Shown here piece after piece: positions 14,818-18,268 of a DNA stretch of 18,268 bases. Both the position numbers and the translations under genes were made by a program. Under the pieces are notes generated by a model that was given only the letters and a program-made list of their open reading frames with translations, did no database searches and was not told where the DNA came from. The stretch spans positions 1 to 18,268 of the forward strand of contig JAUVAE010000003.1 of assembly GCA_030591905.1 (NCBI GenBank). The letters are read 5' to 3'. The stretch's first letter is position 1, and each line of letters opens with the position of its first letter. The stretch comes from Candidatus Komeilibacteria bacterium. GTDB taxonomy: Bacteria; Patescibacteriota; Patescibacteriia; UBA1558; S5-K13.

Positions 14818-17800
14818 TTACTGACACTCCCACATACATTTACTATCACAAGTCATGATACCAATACTTCCGTCTGTCTTTAAGCACCCACCTCTAAAAA
14901 CATATACTGAACCTTTGTCATTATCATCCTGAGGTGCACCAATAACAATATAATCTCCATTAACAACAACGGGTTTCCCAAAATGATCATAATTCGCTCC
15001 ATCGCTAGCAATTAATTTTGTTTCTAGAGCCCAATTACTTCCATTATATTTAAAAACATATGCCGAGCCTGAATCAGTATCATCATTATCGCCCAAATAG
15101 GCACCAATAACTATATAATCCCCCCCTATAGCAACAGATTTTCCAAAATAATCATTAGAGGCTCCATTACTAGCAATTAATTTTGTTTCCTGAGCCCAAT
15201 TACTTCCATTATATTTAAAAACATATGCCGAGCCTGAGTTAGTACCCTGATCATCATCACCATAAGCACCAATGACCATATAATCTCCATCTATAGCAAT
15301 AGAGCTTGCAAAACGATCATTAAGGACTCCATCACTAGCAGTTAATTTTGTTTCCTGAGCCCAATTACTTCCATTATATTTAAAAACATATGCCGAGCCT
15401 GAGTTAGTACCCTGATCATCATCCAGATAGGCGCCAATAACAATATAATCTCCATCTATAGCAATAGAGTAACCAAAATAATCGTAAGCAGTTTTATCAC
15501 TAGCCACTAATTTTTGCTCTAATAACCAGGTATCCGTAATATTATCACGCTTAAAAACATATACTGAACCTGAATCAGCATCACTACCATTATCATCACC
15601 ATAAGCACCAATGACCATATAATCTCCATCTATAGCGACAGAGTAGCCAAACCAATCATAATTAACTTTATTAGTATCAATTAATTTTTGTTGTTGTAAC
15701 CAGGAGTTCCCATTATATTTAAAAACATATACTGAACCATCTCCATTATCTCCATGTGCACCAATGACCATATAATCTCCATCTATAGCGACAGAGTGAC
15801 CAAAAATATCATCAGTATTTCCATCGCTGGCAGTTAATTTTGTTTCCTGAGCCCAATTACTTCCATTATATTTAAAAACATATGCCGAGCCTGAGTTAGT
15901 ACCCTGATCATCATCACCATAAGCACCAATGACCATATAATCTCCATCTATAGCGACAGAGTGACCAAAATAATCACCACCAATACCAGAAACATCAATT
16001 AATTTTTGTTGTTGTAATATATCTGTTTCTTCTAAAGTTAAACCCTCAGGTTCACACTCTTCATAACCCCAAATAATTCCATCATTACATACTTCTACAC
16101 AATCATTAAAATAATTAAAACTGTTGCTCTGTTGAGGATTATAAATAAAATCAGCTATACTTTTATCATCTAAGCACTGCATGATAGCACAAGACTCTAT
16201 TCCTAAATCATTATCATGTAAATATAAAGTATTAAGATTATTCAATCTATCACAAATATCAATATCTAAAATGCTTTTAATACTATTAACTCCTAAATCT
16301 AAAGAATTCAAATTAACTAAATTACTTAGATTACTAATATCTGAAATGTTATTATTATTAAGATATAAATTATTCAAATTAGTTAGATTAGCTAAATTAC
16401 TAATATCTGAAATGTTATTATTATTAAGATCTAATGTACTCAAATTATTTAAACCACTCAAAATACCAATATCTGATATAAAATTATTAGCCAAACCTAA
16501 AGAAAACAAACTATTCAAATTGCTAAATTCACTTGGGATTCCGCCACTAAGATTATTATTAGATAAATCCAAAGACCGCAAATAACTTAAATTACCAAGT
16601 TCACTTGGGATTAAACCACTAAGGTTATTATTAGATAGACCTAAAGAAAATAAACTACTCAAATTACCAAGTTCACTTGGGATTAAACCACTAAGGTTAT
16701 TATTAGATAGACCTAAACTCCACAAACTATTCAGATTACCAAGTTCACTTGGGATTAAACCACTAAGGTTATTACTAGATAAATCAAGAATAAAAACTTT
16801 TCCATCACCATTAGTTGTAATTCCATACCAGTCATTTAGAGGTAAATCGCTTAACCAATTTGTACTATTATTCCAATTCTGACCATCAGTATTCATAAAT
16901 AATACTGATAAAATACAATATTCATAGCTAATATCACAGGCACACCCATTACAATAAGCTTTATTATTATCACAATATTCTACACCAAATTGAACATATC
17001 CATCTCCACAACTAGCATAGACACAGGTATCTAAACAACCATCATTATTATTTGTATTACCATCATCACAAGTTTCTCCTAAATCTAAAATTCCATTTCC
17101 ACAAGTTTCTACACATACACTAGGGTCAGTACTATTACAATCCCAACCGATTTCTACTTCACATTGAAAATCACAACCATCACCATTATCCTGATTACCA
17201 TCATCACACATTTCTCCAGACTGAACATATCCATCTCCACAACTAGCATAGACACAGGTATCTAAACAACCATCATTATTATTTGTATTACCATCATCAC
17301 ACATTTCTATTCCTAAAAATAAAATATTATCGCCACACCAATCTAAATTATATATTTCATCTTGACATAGTGATGAACAACCATCGTGATCTATTAAATT
17401 ACCATCATCACAAGTTTCATTACCAACAATATTACCATCACCACAAAGAGAATTACATACACTTGGTTCACCCGAACAACTCCAACCAGTCTCTATTGTA
17501 CATTGGGAGCTACAACCGTCATTATCATTTGAATTATTATCATCACATTTTTCCTCAATAGAAATATTACCATCACCACAAAGAGAATTACATACGCTTG
17601 GTTCACCCGAACAACTCCAACCAGTCTCTATTGTACATTGAGGACTACAACCGTCTCCACTATCTATATCTCCATCATCACATTGTTCGCTACCAACAAT
17701 ATTACCATCACCACAAAAAGAATTACATACGCTTGGTTCACCCGAACAACTCCAACCAGTCTCTATTGTACATTGAGGACTACAACCGTCATTATCATTT

Positions 17801-18268
17801 GAATTATTATCATCACATTGTTCAGGAGTATTTATTGTCCCGTCTCCACACCATTCTATAGCAATACATTCGCTAAGTCCTAAACAATCACTATTACAAG
17901 TTTGATTTCCGTTATACTCATTAATTACACATGATAATGGACCCTGACTCTGCTCACATAGTTCTGGTGGATTATTAACTTTCTGATCCCCACAATAATC
18001 TCCTAAACCACTACAATCTAATTTACAATATCCATATTCGCCATTATTTTCTCCGTCATCACATGCCTCACCAGGTGAGGTAGTTATTCCATCTCCACAA
18101 ATATAACAATCTTCTGGACAATTATAAATATCTTCATGCCCTATTGTACAATTATTATCTCCACAAACAATACAATCTTCTGGACAATTATAAATATCTT
18201 CATGCCCTATTGTACAATTATTATCTCCACAAACAATACAATCTTCTGGACAATTATAAATATCTTCA
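14818..18268 (-). CDS. Giant secreted mosaic protein: Cys repeats, leucine-rich repeats, seven FG-GAP repeats (5' truncated)
   Basis: The frame is open from the right edge to TAA 14818-14820, giving 1149 residues without the N terminus; the ATG at 17304 is an internal Met. In order there are: 22-residue Cys repeats (CPEDC, CGDNNC) at the edge; about ten DUF4215/myxococcus-type Cys repeats (CGDG...CDDGN...DGC..C); a GQNWNNSTNWLSDLPLNDWYG cap, split here as GQNWNNSTNW and LSDLPLNDWYG; four to five plant-type 24-residue LRRs (NNLSGLIPSELGNL); SDS22-like LRRs (NNNISDISNLANLTNL); and seven repeats with FGHSVAIDGDYMVIGA, read as an integrin-like FG-GAP propeller. It ends in a short Cys-containing tail (CDSKCMWEC). 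It is probably exported and binds a surface, sugar or protein. The signal peptide or anchor lies outside the window. Cys bonds imply an oxidising outer location. Confidence 0.9.
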   Translation of the reverse strand, partial: EDIYNCPEDCIVCGDNNCTIGHEDIYNCPEDCIVCGDNNCTIGHEDIYNCPEDCYICGDGITTSPGEACDDGENNGEYGYCKLDCSGLGDYCGDQKVNNPPELCEQSQGPLSCVINEYNGNQTCNSDCLGLSECIAIEWCGDGTINTPEQCDDNNSNDNDGCSPQCTIETGWSCSGEPSVCNSFCGDGNIVGSEQCDDGDIDSGDGCSPQCTIETGWSCSGEPSVCNSLCGDGNISIEEKCDDNNSNDNDGCSSQCTIETGWSCSGEPSVCNSLCGDGNIVGNETCDDGNLIDHDGCSSLCQDEIYNLDWCGDNILFLGIEMCDDGNTNNNDGCLDTCVYASCGDGYVQSGEMCDDGNQDNGDGCDFQCEVEIGWDCNSTDPSVCVETCGNGILDLGETCDDGNTNNNDGCLDTCVYASCGDGYVQFGVEYCDNNKAYCNGCACDISYEYCILSVLFMNTDGQNWNNSTNWLSDLPLNDWYGITTNGDGKVFILDLSSNNLSGLIPSELGNLNSLWSLGLSNNNLSGLIPSELGNLSSLFSLGLSNNNLSGLIPSELGNLSYLRSLDLSNNNLSGGIPSEFSNLNSLFSLGLANNFISDIGILSGLNNLSTLDLNNNNISDISNLANLTNLNNLYLNNNNISDISNLSNLVNLNSLDLGVNSIKSILDIDICDRLNNLNTLYLHDNDLGIESCAIMQCLDDKSIADFIYNPQQSNSFNYFNDCVEVCNDGIIWGYEECEPEGLTLEETDILQQQKLIDVSGIGGDYFGHSVAIDGDYMVIGAYGDDDQGTNSGSAYVFKYNGSNWAQETKLTASDGNTDDIFGHSVAIDGDYMVIGAHGDNGDGSVYVFKYNGNSWLQQQKLIDTNKVNYDWFGYSVAIDGDYMVIGAYGDDNGSDADSGSVYVFKRDNITDTWLLEQKLVASDKTAYDYFGYSIAIDGDYIVIGAYLDDDQGTNSGSAYVFKYNGSNWAQETKLTASDGVLNDRFASSIAIDGDYMVIGAYGDDDQGTNSGSAYVFKYNGSNWAQETKLIASNGASNDYFGKSVAIGGDYIVIGAYLGDNDDTDSGSAYVFKYNGSNWALETKLIASDGANYDHFGKPVVVNGDYIVIGAPQDDNDKGSVYVFRGGCLKTDGSIGIMTCDSKCMWECQ
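14890..16015 (-). repeat. Seven FG-GAP repeat units coding for a beta propeller
   Basis: Seven units with the pattern FGxSVAIDGDYxVIGA...GSxYVFKYNGSNW...LxASDG occur about every 50-60 residues. Parts are almost identical in DNA: the block beginning CCTGAGCCCAATTACTTCC recurs at 15189, 15354 (165 bp apart) and 15846. This fits recent unit duplication or gene conversion. Unit 5 has RFASS where the others have FG. Confidence 0.9.
16560..16795 (-). repeat. Plant-type leucine-rich repeats with 72-bp DNA period
   Basis: The bases TCACTTGGGA recur at 16601, 16673 and 16745, exactly 72 bp apart, with most of the flanking bases also conserved. Each 24-residue unit reads LxxLxxLxLSNNNLSGLIPSELGN. A diverged unit and shorter 22-residue SDS22-like units follow down to about 16230. 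Confidence 0.9.
16990..17301 (-). repeat. Duplicated Cys-repeat block, 231 bp apart
   Basis: The block beginning GAACATATCCATCTCCACAA occurs at 16992 and at 17223, nearly identical over about 80 bp. It covers one CGDGYVQ unit and the preceding DDGNTNNNDGCLDTC. The 231-bp distance is 77 codons, so a unit pair was duplicated in frame. Confidence 0.85.
17441..17845 (-). repeat. Three 135-bp tandem copies of a DUF4215-like Cys repeat
   Basis: AATTACATAC and the following bases recur at 17451, 17586 and 17721, exactly 135 bp (45 codons) apart. Each copy encodes ETGWSCSGEPSVCNSxCGDG plus a CDDxN...DGC segment. Sequence identity is very high over about 60 bp, with variation in the acidic loop, so duplication is recent. 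Confidence 0.9.
18107..18268 (-). repeat. 66-bp tandem repeat running off the window edge
   Basis: CTTCTGGACAATTATAAATA occurs at 18111, 18177 and (as far as the edge goes) 18243, exactly 66 bp apart. The copies are identical over nearly the whole unit except for the first bases of the last protein unit. Each encodes 22 residues with five cysteines (CPEDCIVCGDNNC plus the next). The array continues beyond the window. Confidence 0.9.

Noticed and set aside
16181..16585. Plus-strand frame with leucine- and lysine-rich repeats
   Set aside because: Antisense to the leucine-rich repeat region; its repeats mirror those of the real gene.
17302..17304. ATG at 17304 as the start of the large surface protein
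   Set aside because: The frame is open to the window edge with the same Cys repeats before this Met, so it is internal.
17283..17861. Two plus-strand reading frames rich in His, Tyr and Asn
   Set aside because: They are antisense to the Cys repeats; their composition is just the complement of the GAT/GGT/AAT-rich coding strand.
18107..18268. Regular 66-bp repeats that could look like a CRISPR array
   Set aside because: The whole unit is identical, with no variable spacers, and it encodes an in-frame Cys repeat continuing the giant protein.
1..18268. tRNA, rRNA, transposase or integrase genes
   Set aside because: I looked on both strands and saw no tRNA-like cloverleaf ending, no rRNA stretches and no transposase motifs.

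Overview
This AT-rich window (roughly 70% A+T by eye) looks like a chromosomal piece of a Candidate Phyla Radiation (Patescibacteria) bacterium. The reasons are the compact housekeeping genes, SD-less starts, very short intergenic gaps, and many single-pass membrane proteins with TSP3 calcium-binding or Cys-rich ectodomains. The lineage is an inference from gene style; no 16S gene is present. The standard code applies: Trp is TGG, every complete gene ends in TAA, and TGA is seen once as a stop.

Region 1 (1-3707): the 3' end of recG on the plus strand meets radA tail to tail with no base between the two stop codons. Reading leftwards on the minus strand, glyS, a 162-residue unknown protein and radA form a tight run. 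Region 2 (3738-6862): a membrane-anchored double-AAA+ Clp-like ATPase lies behind a small membrane protein. The ATPase has lost several unfoldase hallmarks: the first Walker B, the first arginine fingers, and the aromatic pore loops in both rings. The last ten sense codons of the small membrane protein lie almost wholly in a GC-rich palindrome. A good intrinsic terminator (6976-7002) separates this unit from the next.

Region 3 (7038-10340): a cell-division block, ftsA-ftsZ-nrdR plus a one-helix membrane protein, driven by a predicted promoter whose -10 box sits partly in the loop of the preceding gene's terminator. Region 4 (10388-12611): a DgkA-family lipid kinase gene, ybeY and a TSP3-type membrane protein. 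The TSP3 frame is cut by an in-frame TAA but stays open for 92 more codons and ends in an ATGA overlap with ybeY, which points to a nonsense mutation or a base error.

Region 5 (12633-18268): a surface-protein cluster. It holds a second TSP3 membrane protein behind an extended -10 promoter with a perfect dyad at its start site, a single-pass protein with six Cys pairs, and the C-terminal 1149 residues of a very large secreted mosaic protein. That mosaic has 22-residue Cys repeats, about ten DUF4215-like Cys repeats, plant-type and SDS22-type leucine-rich repeats, and a seven-repeat FG-GAP propeller. Its 5' end lies beyond the window. Except for recG, every gene is on the minus strand.
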